From positions 103,342 to 167,341 of the forward strand of contig NZ_JAENHM010000088.1 of assembly GCF_016595245.1 (NCBI RefSeq): DNA of 64,000 nt, read 5' to 3'. The notes below the pieces were generated by a model. It did not search any database and was not told the DNA's origin. It was given only the letters and a program-made list of their open reading frames with translations. The stretch comes from Azospirillum endophyticum (GTDB lineage: Bacteria; Pseudomonadota; Alphaproteobacteria; Azospirillales; Azospirillaceae). Positions 53,627 to 63,200 of this stretch are shown here, in pieces (positions within the stretch are counted from its first letter, which is position 1; the number at the start of each line of letters is the position of its first letter). Made by a program: the position numbers and the translations under genes.

Positions 53627-54059
53627 AGCCCATGCCGGCGACATAGCCGCGCAGCGATTCGACCTCCAGCTCGGCGTCGTCGATACGGGCCTTCACCACG
53701 TCGCCGATGCTGATGACGCCGACGACGCGGCCATCCTCGACGATGGGCACATGACGGATGCGCCGTTCGGTCATCACCGCCATCATGTCGGCGACGGTGT
53801 CGGTGGCGGAGGCGGTGATCAGCTCGCGCGTCATCAGGTCGGCCACCGGGCGGTCCAGGGCCGCCGCACCGTCGCGGGCGATCGCACGCACGACATCGCG
53901 TTCCGACAGGATGCCGACCGGCCGCCCGTCCTCATCCATCACCAGCACGGCGCCGATCCGGTGTTCGGTCAGCAGGCGGGTGACGGCGGCAACGGTGTCG
54001 TCCGGCGTGGCGGAGACGATCCGGCTGCCCTTGCGCTTCAATACGACTGCAACATGCAT
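53625..54059 (-). CDS. CBS-domain pair protein
   Basis: A 144-residue protein made of two CBS domains (about 8-62 and 75-132), recognisable from IGAVLVMDEDGRPVGILSERD and IRHVPIVEDGRVVGVISIGD. Such stand-alone pairs bind adenine nucleotides and act as energy or ligand sensors for other proteins. A target is not evident. The stop codon lies within a large hairpin. The 159 bases before the start include the terminator of the OmpW gene. Confidence 0.92.
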   Translation of the reverse strand: MHVAVVLKRKGSRIVSATPDDTVAAVTRLLTEHRIGAVLVMDEDGRPVGILSERDVVRAIARDGAAALDRPVADLMTRELITASATDTVADMMAVMTERRIRHVPIVEDGRVVGVISIGDVVKARIDDAELEVESLRGYVAGMG

Positions 54060-54145
54060 GGTGCTACGGCCTCCCTTCCGACGACCCCAATAACGGAATC
54101 ATGGGGATAACCGTACAATCTGCAAGGCTGATGATAAAAAGAAAA

Positions 54146-54177
54146 AGGCGGCCTCCCCCGGATGGGGAAGGCCGCCT
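54146..54177 (-). terminator. Intrinsic terminator of the OmpW-like gene
   Basis: On the minus strand AGGCGGCCTTCCCC pairs with GGGGGAGGCCGCCT (small loop), followed by TTTTTCTTTTTATCAT. It is a textbook U-tract terminator about 40 bases after the stop of the OmpW gene. Confidence 0.85.
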
Positions 54178-54218
54178 GCCGGAAAACCGGGTCCGCCCCG
54201 GGACCCCGAAACCGGTTC

Positions 54219-54926
54219 TTAGAAGCGGTAGCCGACGCCGATGCCGACCAGCCACGGGTCCAGCGTGACCTTCGAGCTGACCGGCAGGACGGCGCTGCCC
54301 AGGCGGGCGTTGGCGGTCACGTCGGTCTTCAGGAAGACCTTCTTGACGTCGAAGTTCAGCGACCAGTTGCCGGTGATGGCGACGTCGACGCCGGCCTGTA
54401 GGGCCCAGCCGAAGCGGTTCTTGTAGTTGGTGTCGGTGATGCGCAGGCCGGCGGCGTTGGGGTTGTCGGCCGCATCCTCGTTGTAGAACAGGGTGTAGTT
54501 CACGCCGGCGCCGACATAGGGGCTGATGCGCTCCTTCGGCATGAAGTGGTACTGCACGGTCAGGGTCGGCGGCAGCAGCGACACCTTGCCGATCTCGGTC
54601 ACGCCGCCGGCGCCGGCGATCAGGTTGCCCTTCACGCGGTGGCGGCTGGTGCCGGCGATCAGCTCGGCGGCGATGTTGTCGGTGAAGAAGTAGGTGAAGT
54701 CGACTTCCGGAATATAGTCGTTGCCGACCTTGGCCGACCCGATGTCACCGAGCGCCGAGTTGTTGATCGTGCCCTTTTCCTGCGGCAGCACGGCCAGGCC
54801 GCGCGCACGAACGACGATGTCGCCGGCCGACTTGCCCTTGAAGTCCTGAGCGAGCGACGGGGAAGCGATGGCGACGAGGGCCGAGGTCGCCAGCAAGGCG
54901 GCGGCGGCGCGCGACAGGATGGTCAT
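54219..54926 (-). CDS. OmpW-family outer-membrane protein
   Basis: A 235-residue outer-membrane beta-barrel precursor. The Sec signal peptide ends at SLAQ (about residue 27). Family marks are GDIVVRARGLAVLPQEKG, EVDFTYFFTDNIAAELIAGT, LLPPTLTVQYHF, YVGAGVNYTLFYNE and a C-terminal Phe (GIGVGYRF) for barrel assembly. OmpW forms a narrow eight-stranded channel for small hydrophobic molecules and is often induced by stress or low oxygen; no Fnr-type site is visible here. ATG 54926 has GGAG 8 bases upstream. Confidence 0.92.
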   Translation of the reverse strand: MTILSRAAAALLATSALVAIASPSLAQDFKGKSAGDIVVRARGLAVLPQEKGTINNSALGDIGSAKVGNDYIPEVDFTYFFTDNIAAELIAGTSRHRVKGNLIAGAGGVTEIGKVSLLPPTLTVQYHFMPKERISPYVGAGVNYTLFYNEDAADNPNAAGLRITDTNYKNRFGWALQAGVDVAITGNWSLNFDVKKVFLKTDVTANARLGSAVLPVSSKVTLDPWLVGIGVGYRF

Positions 54927-55082
54927 GGGGTCTGCTCCAGGCAATGCGTTGTTGCTGTTCTGTGGCATCAGCCAATGGAGCTATTACCAGACACCGAGTA
55001 TGGGTACTAGGGGGGCTACAACCCTTCCTCTCCTGATGCAGCAGCTCTGCAACAGTGACGAGTTGTCACATGGACAAGGAAA

Positions 55083-55595
55083 TCAAGGAGCTGGTTTGAT
55101 CGTTTGTTGGGGAATCAGCGCCATGCAGTTCTGGACGATGGCATAGCATTGGCCAAGTCGTGCCGACCCGCCGGTGGCTCCACCATACACGACGCGCTCG
55201 ACCACCCCGTTTCTCAGACTGAAGGTTGCTTCGCAGTCGAAGCTGCTGACTTCATATCCATAGGACGGCCAGCCATAGCCGTAACCATAGTGAGGCCATC
55301 CCCAGCCGCCATAATAGCCGATCGGCGGCGGGCTCGGGTAGGAGACGAGGCGGGAACTGCGGTAGGTGAAGAAATCCCGGTTATCGACGGTCGCCTGCCG
55401 TTCCGGCACCCCGGCGCAGGACAGCAGCGTCTCCTTCGGCATGCCGATCAGGGCGGTCTGCGCCACCAGCGCCTCGTCCGCCGCCGGGTTGGCGCAACCG
55501 CCCAGAGCCCCGGCCGCCGCCAGCGCCGCGACGCAGAGCGCCCGGCTCGCCACTGGCTTCCTCGTCGACCGCCCCATCAACCGACGCACAGACAT
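55083..55595 (-). CDS. Lipoprotein of unknown function
   Basis: A 170-residue envelope protein. The N-terminus is a lipoprotein signal with lipobox LGGC near residue 34. A middle part (IGMPKETLLSCAGVPERQAT) resembles SmpA/OmlA-like small lipoprotein domains that begin with a G-M-T/P-K-E-like helix, followed by a Gly/Tyr/Trp-rich stretch (YYGGWGWPHYGYGYGWPSYG) likely to be flexible. ATG 55595 has GGAGGAGG upstream. It lies 28 bases after the flavoprotein gene on the same strand and may share its transcript. Confidence 0.75.
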   Translation of the reverse strand: MSVRRLMGRSTRKPVASRALCVAALAAAGALGGCANPAADEALVAQTALIGMPKETLLSCAGVPERQATVDNRDFFTYRSSRLVSYPSPPPIGYYGGWGWPHYGYGYGWPSYGYEVSSFDCEATFSLRNGVVERVVYGGATGGSARLGQCYAIVQNCMALIPQQTIKPAP

Positions 55596-55623
55596 CGCAC
55601 GCCTCCTCCACCCTGATGCCCGG

Positions 55624-56763
55624 TTATCGTTTCCGTGCCGGCGACAGGTCGTACTCCGCCACGCCCAACGCCCGCACGTCCTCCGGCAGGCCGCGGCCGG
55701 TGGCGAGCCCCGCCGCCGTCCGGCCCATCGCCGGCGCGGTCTGGATGCCGTAGCCGCCCTGGCCGGCCAGCCAGAAGAACCCTTCGGCGTCGGGCGCGAA
55801 GCCGACCACCGGAACCTTGTCGGCGACGAAGCTGCGCAGGCCGGCCCAGCGATGGGCCAATCTCCGAACGGTGAAGCGCGACGCTTGTTCCAGCCGGTCC
55901 ACCGTCTCGGCGACGTCGATGTCCTCCGGCTGCACGTCACAGGGCTCGACCGGCGTCTGGTCGGCGGGGGAGGCCAGCAGGCGGCCGGCATCCGGCTTGA
56001 CGTAGAAGGTCTCCGCCACGTCCGACACCATCGGCCAGCTGTCCAAGCCCACCTTGTCGGCCGGATCCCCGAACACCGGATCGAAGGTGATGGCGGTCCG
56101 CCGCTTAGGGACCAGTCCGACGGTGGCGACGCCGGCCAGCCTCGCCAGCTGGTCCGCCCAGGCTCCGGCGGCGTTCACCAGCACCGGCGCTGCGAAGGTG
56201 CCGGCGCCGGTCTCCACCACCCACAGCCCGTCCCGCCGCGCCAAACCACGCACCTCGGCATCCGTCACCACGCGGCCGCCGCGCCCCTTCAGCCCGCGCA
56301 GATAGCCCTGGTGCAAGGCATGAACGTCGATGTCGCGGGCGTCCGGCTCCCACACGCCGCCGGCGACATAGTCCGGGCGGAGGAAGGGCGCGCGGGCCAG
56401 AACCTGGGCGCGATCATGGCGTTCGACCGACGGGGTCAGGCGGCGACCCTGCTGATACTCCGCATCCAGCCGGTCGATCTCATGGCCGCGTCCGATGATC
56501 AGCACCCCGCGCGGGGTCAGCAGCGCGTGCTCGGCGAATCCGGCGGGCGGCTCCGTGTAGAAGTCCCAGCTCGCCACCGTCAGGGCGCGGATGGGTGCCG
56601 GTCCATAGGTCTGGGTGTAGAGCGCCGCCGACCGGCCGGTCGAGTGATAGCCGGGCTGCGATTCGCGTTCCAGCACCAGCACCCGGCCTTCCGCGGCCAG
56701 CTCGTAGGCGGCGGACGCACCGGCGATGCCGGCCCCGACCACCAGGAAATCGACGCGCTCCAC
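55624..56763 (-). CDS. FAD-dependent oxidoreductase, DAO family
   Basis: A 379-residue flavoenzyme of the glycine oxidase/D-amino acid dehydrogenase group. The FAD-binding motif VVGAGIAGASAAYEL is at residues 8-22, followed by the conserved E-R-E segment. C-terminal FAD contacts are in RWAGLRSFVADKVPVVGF and WLAGQGGYGIQTAPAMG. It probably oxidises an amine or amino acid, passing electrons to oxygen or quinone; the substrate is unknown. The start is GTG with AGGAG 8 bases upstream. The DUF1194 gene lies 45 bases upstream on the same strand. Confidence 0.9.
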   Translation of the reverse strand: MERVDFLVVGAGIAGASAAYELAAEGRVLVLERESQPGYHSTGRSAALYTQTYGPAPIRALTVASWDFYTEPPAGFAEHALLTPRGVLIIGRGHEIDRLDAEYQQGRRLTPSVERHDRAQVLARAPFLRPDYVAGGVWEPDARDIDVHALHQGYLRGLKGRGGRVVTDAEVRGLARRDGLWVVETGAGTFAAPVLVNAAGAWADQLARLAGVATVGLVPKRRTAITFDPVFGDPADKVGLDSWPMVSDVAETFYVKPDAGRLLASPADQTPVEPCDVQPEDIDVAETVDRLEQASRFTVRRLAHRWAGLRSFVADKVPVVGFAPDAEGFFWLAGQGGYGIQTAPAMGRTAAGLATGRGLPEDVRALGVAEYDLSPARKR

Positions 56764-56808
56764 GTTTCCCGCTCCTCGAATTCTTGTCGGTACATTTTTA
56801 TCGGCCGC

Positions 56809-57531
56809 CTATGGCATGGCGGCGCTTAGGCTTGGCATTTGATCCGGCAGGGCCACCATTTCAAGGATCAGCTTCTGCCGCAGGGCGGCGACGAAGCTGT
56901 CCTTGTCCAAGGCGCTCTTCACGAAGCTGCCGGGGCCGCCGATCACGCTTTCCTCGAAATACTCCTCCAGCCAGGGGAATTCGTCGAGGATGGCGAGGCC
57001 GTTGACCACGATTCCCCGTTTGGTCACCCGGTCGCGCGCCTCCGCCGGATCGATCCCGCCGTTGGAAAAGCCGTTCGAAACCAGGTCGATGACCTGCCGC
57101 GGCGCCTTGCCGCCGCGATCGAACAGCTTGGCCGCTTCGACGACGGCGCTGCCGATGGCCGTCGAGTCGCCCTGGAAGCCGCGGGGCAGGGCGTCGATCC
57201 GGTCGGCGAAACGGCCGGCGTCCTCGGGCCTGGACAGCGAGGTCCAGGGGATCAGAACCCGCAGGCTGTTCGGTCCCGAATAGGCGGCCAGCGTCACCCG
57301 CGCCCCGGCCGCGGCCAGCGCGTCCGCCACGGCGGGGTCGCGGAAGGCGGCGGCATGCCCCTGCAGCTGGAACTCCAGGTCGCCTGTGGTGATGGAGGCC
57401 GACCCGTCGAGCGCCAGCACCAGCGCCACCCCGGGCTGTCCGTCCGTCTTCTCGGGCGGAGCGGCCAGCGACCCGCCGCACAGGACCAGGAGGACGGAAA
57501 AAACGGCAATCACGGCACGCGGCATTCCCAT
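56809..57531 (-). CDS. DUF1194 protein with VWA domain
   Basis: A 240-residue exported protein. The signal peptide ends near SLAAP (about residue 25). A von Willebrand factor A fold follows, with the metal-ion site DGSAS (DxSxS) in ALVLALDGSASITTGD and further MIDAS residues in DSTAIGSAV. DUF1194 proteins are periplasmic and of unknown role, probably in adhesion or complex assembly. I chose ATG 57531 with GGAG 5 bases upstream; a GTG at 57537 and an ATG at 57525 are alternatives. It starts 37 bases after the mutY stop on the same strand. Confidence 0.88.
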   Translation of the reverse strand: MGMPRAVIAVFSVLLVLCGGSLAAPPEKTDGQPGVALVLALDGSASITTGDLEFQLQGHAAAFRDPAVADALAAAGARVTLAAYSGPNSLRVLIPWTSLSRPEDAGRFADRIDALPRGFQGDSTAIGSAVVEAAKLFDRGGKAPRQVIDLVSNGFSNGGIDPAEARDRVTKRGIVVNGLAILDEFPWLEEYFEESVIGGPGSFVKSALDKDSFVAALRQKLILEMVALPDQMPSLSAAMP

Positions 57532-57568
57532 CGGCACTCCATGCTTGAAAGGGCCGGCGCCGGCCCCT

Positions 57569-58627
57569 TCAAGCGTTCGAGAGGGCGTGGCGCACCACCT
57601 TCACCATCACCGACGGCAGGGCGTGGTCGCCCAGCCGGTCGACCGGGACCCAATTGCCGTCGGCGCTCCGCCAGTCGGCACCGGCCTGCGCGGCGACCAC
57701 CTCAAGCTCCAGGTGAAAATGGGTGAATGTGTGGCGGACCAGACCGGGCAGCCGGCGCCAGCGCGTAGGGAAGGGCTGCTGCGCCGCCACCGCCGCCTCG
57801 CCGGGCAGGTCCGGTCCCCAGGCGGTCGAGGGCACCTCCGCCATGCCGCCCAGCAGCCCCTCCTCGGCCCGGCGGCGCAGCAGCACGGCGCCGTCGGGGT
57901 TCAGCAGCCAATAGGCGACGCCGCGGCGGGTCGGCTTTTCCGCCTTGGCGACCTTGCGCGGCAGGCTCTCGGCGATGCCGGCGGCGCGGCCCTCGCAGTA
58001 ATCGGACCATGGGCACAGCATGCATTTCGGCTTGCGCGGGGTGCAGATGGTGGCGCCCAGATCCATCATCGCCTGGGCATAGTCGCCGGGCCGGAAATCC
58101 GGCGTCAGCGTGGCGGCCAGACGGCGAAGCGTCGGCTTGGCGTTGGGCAGCGGCTCTTCCACCGCGAAGATTCGGGCGATCACCCGCTCGACGTTGCCGT
58201 CCACCACGGTGGCCTTGCGGTCGAAGGCGATGGCGGTGATGGCGGCGGCGGTGTAGGCGCCGACGCCCGGCAGCGCCAGCAGCGCGGCCTCGTTGCCCGG
58301 AAACCGGCCGCCATGGTCCTCGGCCACCACGCGGGCGCATTTGTGCAGGTTGCGGGCCCGCGCGTAGTAGCCGAGCCCCGCCCAGGCCACCAGCAAATCG
58401 TCCAGCGGCGATTCTGCCAGATCGCGCACCGTCGGCCAGCGTTCGGTGAAGCTGCGGTAATAGGGCGCGACCGCTGGGACGGTCGTCTGCTGCAGCATGA
58501 TCTCGGACAGCCAGACCCGGTAGGGATCGGCGGTCTCCCCCGGCTTGGCGCGCCAGGGCAGGTCGCGGCGGTGGCGGTCGTACCAGGACAGCAGCCGCCG
58601 GGCGGCCTCGGTGGAATCTGGAATCAT
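57569..58627 (-). CDS. mutY: A/G-specific adenine glycosylase MutY
   Basis: Removes adenine mispaired with 8-oxoguanine. The 352-residue protein has the catalytic Glu in LSEIMLQQTTV (E42), the helix-hairpin-helix LPGVGAYTAAAI, and the catalytic Asp in VVDGNVERV (D143). The iron-sulfur cluster cysteines follow C-x6-C-x2-C-x5-C (C195, C202, C205, C211). A Nudix-like C-terminal domain, which recognises 8-oxoG, occupies about 235-350. ATG 58627 has no clear ribosome site; the open frame continues to 58987 without family-like residues. It is divergent from the DciA-like gene. Confidence 0.96.
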   Translation of the reverse strand: MIPDSTEAARRLLSWYDRHRRDLPWRAKPGETADPYRVWLSEIMLQQTTVPAVAPYYRSFTERWPTVRDLAESPLDDLLVAWAGLGYYARARNLHKCARVVAEDHGGRFPGNEAALLALPGVGAYTAAAITAIAFDRKATVVDGNVERVIARIFAVEEPLPNAKPTLRRLAATLTPDFRPGDYAQAMMDLGATICTPRKPKCMLCPWSDYCEGRAAGIAESLPRKVAKAEKPTRRGVAYWLLNPDGAVLLRRRAEEGLLGGMAEVPSTAWGPDLPGEAAVAAQQPFPTRWRRLPGLVRHTFTHFHLELEVVAAQAGADWRSADGNWVPVDRLGDHALPSVMVKVVRHALSNA

Positions 58628-58787
58628 GATGGGAAGAAATAGAGGGTTCGGAGCGTCTGGGGAAGGGAGTGGGGCAAATCCCTGGCCGGGCGCTGGGCAT
58701 CGGCCCACGCTTGCGCTAGGGTGCCGCCAACCCACATGACCCGGAACCGGTGCTTCAGCCGGGGCCGCACAGGAGTGATCGCAGAGC

Positions 58788-59261
58788 ATGAGCGGACCGC
58801 GTCGCATCGGCCAATCCGTTCCGGAGGTCGCCGGCAAGGTGCTGGGCAAGCGCGGGCTTGCCTTCGGCGCGCTGATCACCGACTGGCCGTCCATCGTCGG
58901 CCACCAGCTGTCGCTGCGCACCGCTCCCGACAAACTCAGCTTTCCCCGCGGCAAGCGCGAGGAGGCCACCCTGCACATCCGCGCCATGGGGGCGATCGCG
59001 CTGGAGCTTCAGCATCTGGAGCCGCAGATCATCGAGCGCATCAACAGCTTCTTCGGTTACCGCGCGGTGGCGAAGATCAAGCTGATCCATGCGGCTCTGC
59101 CGTCGACGCCGTCGCCGGTGGTGCGTCCGCGCGCCCTGACGATGGACGAGGAGATCGGCATCACCACCACCACCGCGACCGTCGAGGACGAGGAGCTGCG
59201 CGCCACGCTGGAGCGCTTCGGCCGCTCGCTGATGGCGCGGCCGAAGCGGGCGGCGCGTTAA
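58788..59261 (+). CDS. DUF721/DciA-like protein
   Basis: A 157-residue protein of the DUF721 family, represented by DciA, which loads or assists the replicative helicase DnaB in bacteria that lack DnaC. The family core is at about 10-100 (ITDWPSIVGHQLSLRTAPDK, LHIRAMGAIALELQHLEPQI, INSFFGYRAVAKIKLIHAAL). The C-terminus is Thr-rich and then charged. In alphaproteobacteria it is often beside mutY, a DsbA-like gene and smc, as here. The role in this species is inferred from the family. Confidence 0.85.
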   Translation: MSGPRRIGQSVPEVAGKVLGKRGLAFGALITDWPSIVGHQLSLRTAPDKLSFPRGKREEATLHIRAMGAIALELQHLEPQIIERINSFFGYRAVAKIKLIHAALPSTPSPVVRPRALTMDEEIGITTTTATVEDEELRATLERFGRSLMARPKRAAR

Positions 59262-59364
59262 CGGGCGCCGGTCCGATTTTACCGGCCCCATGCCGTCCGG
59301 CCTGTGCTGGACGCGTCGGGGCCTCATTGTCTATACGTCAACATCTGGTAGGAACGAGGGCAAA

Positions 59365-60027
59365 GTGAACCGCAAAATTCTGGGACGCAGGTATTTCGGG
59401 CTGGCCGGCCTTCTCGCCATCGGCTTCACCGCCGCGTTCGGCACCGCCATGACCGCGGCGCCGTCGGCGGCGCAGGCTGCCGCCACCCTGCCGCCGGTGT
59501 CGGAGCTGATGGCCGACCGCGTCATGGGCGACCCCAAGGCGCCGGTGACGATCCTCGACTATTCGTCGATGACCTGCCCGCACTGCGCCCACTTCCACAC
59601 CGACATCCTGCCGAAGATCAAGGAAGCCTACATCGACACCGGCAAGGCCAAGCTGATCTTCCGCGACTTCCCCTTCGATCAGGCGGCGCTCAGCGCCAGC
59701 ATGCTGGCCCATTGCGCCCCGTCCGAGCGCTACTATCCGCTGACCGACGTGCTGTTCAAGAGCCAGTCGACCTGGAGCCGCGCCGCCGACCCGGCCAAGG
59801 CGCTGGCCCAGTACGGCAAGCTGGCCGGCATGAGCCAGGAGACCATCGACGCCTGCCTCGCCAACAAGGAACTGGCCGACGCCATCCTGAACAGCCGCCT
59901 GACCGGCCAGAACCAGTACAAGGTCGAAGCGACCCCGACCTTCATCCTCAACGACGGCAAGGCCCGCATCGAAGGCGCCCAGTCGTTCGAGGAATTCTCG
60001 AAAGCCATCGACAAGCTGCTGAAGTAA
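59365..60027 (+). CDS. DsbA-family thiol-disulfide oxidoreductase
   Basis: Periplasmic thioredoxin-fold protein of 220 residues. The signal segment ends near AAQA|A (about residue 38). The active site is CPHC (C71-C74) in DYSSMTCPHCAHFH, and the cis-Pro loop is in VEATPTFILNDG. It belongs to the DsbA/ScsC-like group, with the helical insert starting around KEAYIDTGKAKLIFRDFPFD. Whether it oxidises or isomerises disulfides is not evident. The start is GTG with GAGGG about 5 bases upstream. A palindromic element separates it from smc. Confidence 0.92.
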   Translation: MNRKILGRRYFGLAGLLAIGFTAAFGTAMTAAPSAAQAAATLPPVSELMADRVMGDPKAPVTILDYSSMTCPHCAHFHTDILPKIKEAYIDTGKAKLIFRDFPFDQAALSASMLAHCAPSERYYPLTDVLFKSQSTWSRAADPAKALAQYGKLAGMSQETIDACLANKELADAILNSRLTGQNQYKVEATPTFILNDGKARIEGAQSFEEFSKAIDKLLK

Positions 60028-60040
60028 GCGAGGGCGTTTT

Positions 60041-60206
60041 GCCCCCACCTTGATCCTCCCCCGCTCTCAGCGGACCTACGGTCCGCCTGCCGCGTCAGCA
60101 CAAAGCGAAGCTTTGTGCGAGAGCTGGGCGGGGGAGGAGACCAGTGCTGATATGATAGGGTTGCGGCAGTCCCTCCCCCGCCCAGCGGGGGAGGTTAGGT
60201 GGGGGC
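60041..60206. repeat. Composite palindromic element, type B copy 2 (occupied form)
   Basis: Arms as in the copy at 16601: GCCCCCACC at one end and AGGTTAGGTGGGGGC at the other. The left hairpin CCTCCCCCGC / TGGGCGGGGGAGG is split by a 60-base insert (60065-60124). The insert folds into two hairpins, GCGGACC-tac-GGTCCGC and GCACAAAGC-gaa-GCTTTGTGC, closed by GCTCTC/GAGAGC, i.e. a three-way junction. It sits between the DsbA-like gene and smc. Confidence 0.9.
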
Positions 60207-60275
60207 ATCGCTGGCCGGCACTTCATCATTCGATGCACTCGCCTCAAAGCCCGGTACATCAAAGGTTCTTTCCCA

Positions 60276-63200
60276 GTGCAGTTCACGCGTCTCCGCCTGT
60301 CGGGTTTCAAGTCTTTCGTCGATGCCACGGATCTGGTCATCGAACCCGGCATGACCGGGATCGTCGGCCCCAACGGCTGCGGCAAGTCCAATCTGGTGGA
60401 GGCGCTGCGCTGGGTGATGGGCGAGACCTCGGCCAAGCGCATGCGCGGCGACGACATGGACGACGTCATCTTCGGCGGCACCTCCAGCCGGCCGGCCCGC
60501 AATCTGGGCGAGGTGACGCTGGCGGTCGACAACCGGTCGCGCACCGCGCCGGCCGGCTTCAACGAGCATGACGAGCTGGAGATCACCCGGCGGATCGAAC
60601 GCGGCTCCGGCTCCGACTACCGCATCAACGGCAAGCTGGTGCGGGCGCGCGACGTCCAGCTCCTGTTCGCGGACAATGCGTCGGGCGCCGGCTCCCCGGC
60701 GCTGGTCAGCCAGGGCAAGGTGGCGCAGATCATCGCCGCCAAGCCGCAGGAGCGCCGCGCTCTGCTGGAGGAGGCCGCCGGCATCACCGGCCTGCACTCC
60801 CGCCGGCACGAGGCGGAACTGCGGCTGAAGGCGGCGGAGACCAACCTGACCCGCCTCGACGACGTGATCGGGGCGATGGACACCCAGCTGCAGAGCCTGA
60901 AGAAGCAGGCGCGCCAGGCCGTCCGCTACCGCAACCTGTCGGATCAGATCCGCAAGGCGGAGGCCGTGCTGTGGCATCTGCGCTGGCTCGCGGCGCAGGA
61001 GGAGCGCGCCCGCGCCCATGCCGCCTTCGCGGCCGCCGAGGCCGAGGTTCGCGACCGCATGCTGGCGGTCAACCAGATGGCCGCCCGCCGCACGGAGGCC
61101 GCCGCCGGTCTTCCCGACAAGCGCCAGACCGAATCGCGCACGGCCGCCGCCCTGCAACGGCTGGTGATCGCCCGCGAACAGCTTGATGCCGAGGAGAAGC
61201 GCGTCGCCGACCAGCAGCGCGCGCTGGAAGCCCGGCTGCGCCAGATCGCCGGCGACCTCGGCCGCGAGGAGGCGCTGGCCGCCGACGCCGGGGAGGCGCT
61301 GGCCCGGCTGGAGGCCGAACGCGACCGGCTGATCGCGGCGCAGGCCGACGAGGAGATGCTGGAGGACGCAGCTGCCGAGGCTTTGGCCGAGGCGCGCGAG
61401 CAGGTCGATGCGCTCGACCGCGAGCTGACCCGGCTGACCGAGACGGTCGCCACCGACGAGGCCCGCCGCGCCGCCACCCAGCGCCAGTCCGCCGAGCTGG
61501 AGGCCCGGGCCGCCGGCCTCGCCAAGCGGCTGGCGGACCAGCAGGCCCAGCGCGCCGTGCTGGAGGCGGAGATCGCCGCCCGTGCCGACCTGTCGGAGGC
61601 CGAACTGGCGGTCGAACTGGCCGAGCAGAGGCTGGAACAGGCCCGCGACGCCGCCGAGGCCGCCGAACTGGCGAAGGCGGAGGCCGAACCGGCCCAGTCC
61701 CGTGCCCGCGAGGCGCTGTCCGCGGCCGAGTCCGCCTGCGCCAGGCTGCGCGCCGAGGAGCGTGCCTTGGCCGAACTGCTGGAAGCCGGGGCGGGCGGGC
61801 CGTTCCCGCCGTTGGTCGATGCGGTGACGGTGTCGCCCGGCTACGAGGGGGCGCTCGCCGCCGCGCTGGGCGACGCGCTTACCGCGCCGCTGGACGTCGC
61901 CGCTCCGGTGCATTGGCGCATGCTGCCGGCCTATGAGGCCGTGGCGCCGCTGCCGTCCGGTGCCGAACCGCTGTCGAACCATGTGCAGGGGCCGCCGGCC
62001 GCCGCCCGCGCCCTCGTCCATATCGGGGTCATTGCCGACGCCGGGGCCGATGCCGGGGCGGGCGCCGCGCTGGTGGGAAGGCTGGCGCCCGGGCAGGTGC
62101 TGGTCAGCCGCGACGGTGGGGCGTGGCGCTGGGACGGGCTGACCGTCCAGGCCGGCGCCCCGACCGCCGCAGCAATCCGCCTGAAGCAGCGCAACCGGCT
62201 GGCCGAGCTGCGCGGCGAGCTGGAGCTTGCCGAGGAGCAGGTCACGCTGGCGCGCGAGGCGCTGGACCTCGCCAAGCGGACGGTGGAGGAGGCCGCGCAG
62301 GCCGACCGCCGCGCCCGCGATGCCGTGCGTGAAGGCTTCGCCGCGCTGAACGCCGCCCGCGACCGCCACGCGAAACTGGCGCGTGAGGCCGATGCGGCGT
62401 CCCACCGCCTCGCCGCCCTGGTGGAGGCGGTGGAACGCCTCGCCGTCGAGGAGAGCGAGGCCGCCGCCCGCCGCGACGAGGCGCTGGAATTGCTGGAGGC
62501 GCTGCCCGATCCGCGCGAGGGGCGGGAGCGGATGAACGACCGGCGTGCGGCCCTTGCGGAACGCCGCACCGCCCTGTCCGAGCGGCAGAATGCGCTGGAC
62601 CGCCTGACCCGCGAGGCGCAGGCCCGCCGACAACGCCTTGCCGCCATCCAGTCCGAGACCGCCTCCTGGGACACCCGCTCCACCGGGGCCGGCGGCCGTG
62701 TCGCGGAGTTGCGCCAGCGCGCGCAGGAGGCGGAGGGCGAGATCGCCGCGCTGTCCGGCCGGCCGGCCGGGATCGCGGCGGAACGCCAGGATCTTCTCGA
62801 CCGCATCGCCGTCGCCGAGCGCGACCGCAAGCGTGCCGCCGACGCCCTGGCCGAGGCGGAGGCCCGGCTGGCCGAGACCGAGCAGGCCCTGCGCGACGCC
62901 GAAGCGGCGCTGGCCGACGGCCGCGAGGCCCGCGCCCGTGCCGAGGCCGCGGTGTCGGCGGCCCAGCAGCAGGAACGCACCCTGACGGAACGCATCGCCG
63001 AACGGCTGGACTGCCGGCCGGAGGACACCCGCGCCGCCGCCGAACTCGATCCCGCCGAACCGATGCCCGACGCGGCGGCGGTGGAAGCCCGGCTGGACAA
63101 GCTGACGCGCGAGCGCGAGACCATGGGGCCGGTCAATCTACGGGCGGAGATCGAGGCTCAGGAGCTGGAGGCCCAGATCACCGGGCTGCAGGGCGAGCGT

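Noticed and set aside
55083..55991. Long form (302 codons) of the lipoprotein frame
   Set aside because: The part beyond 55595 is antisense shadow of the flavoprotein gene; the start at 55595 has a strong ribosome site and is followed directly by a lipoprotein signal.
60195..62633. An 812-codon minus-strand frame opposite the smc coiled coil
   Set aside because: Composition mirrors the Ala/Glu/Arg-rich coiled coil of SMC, read in antisense; no start site or motif supports it.
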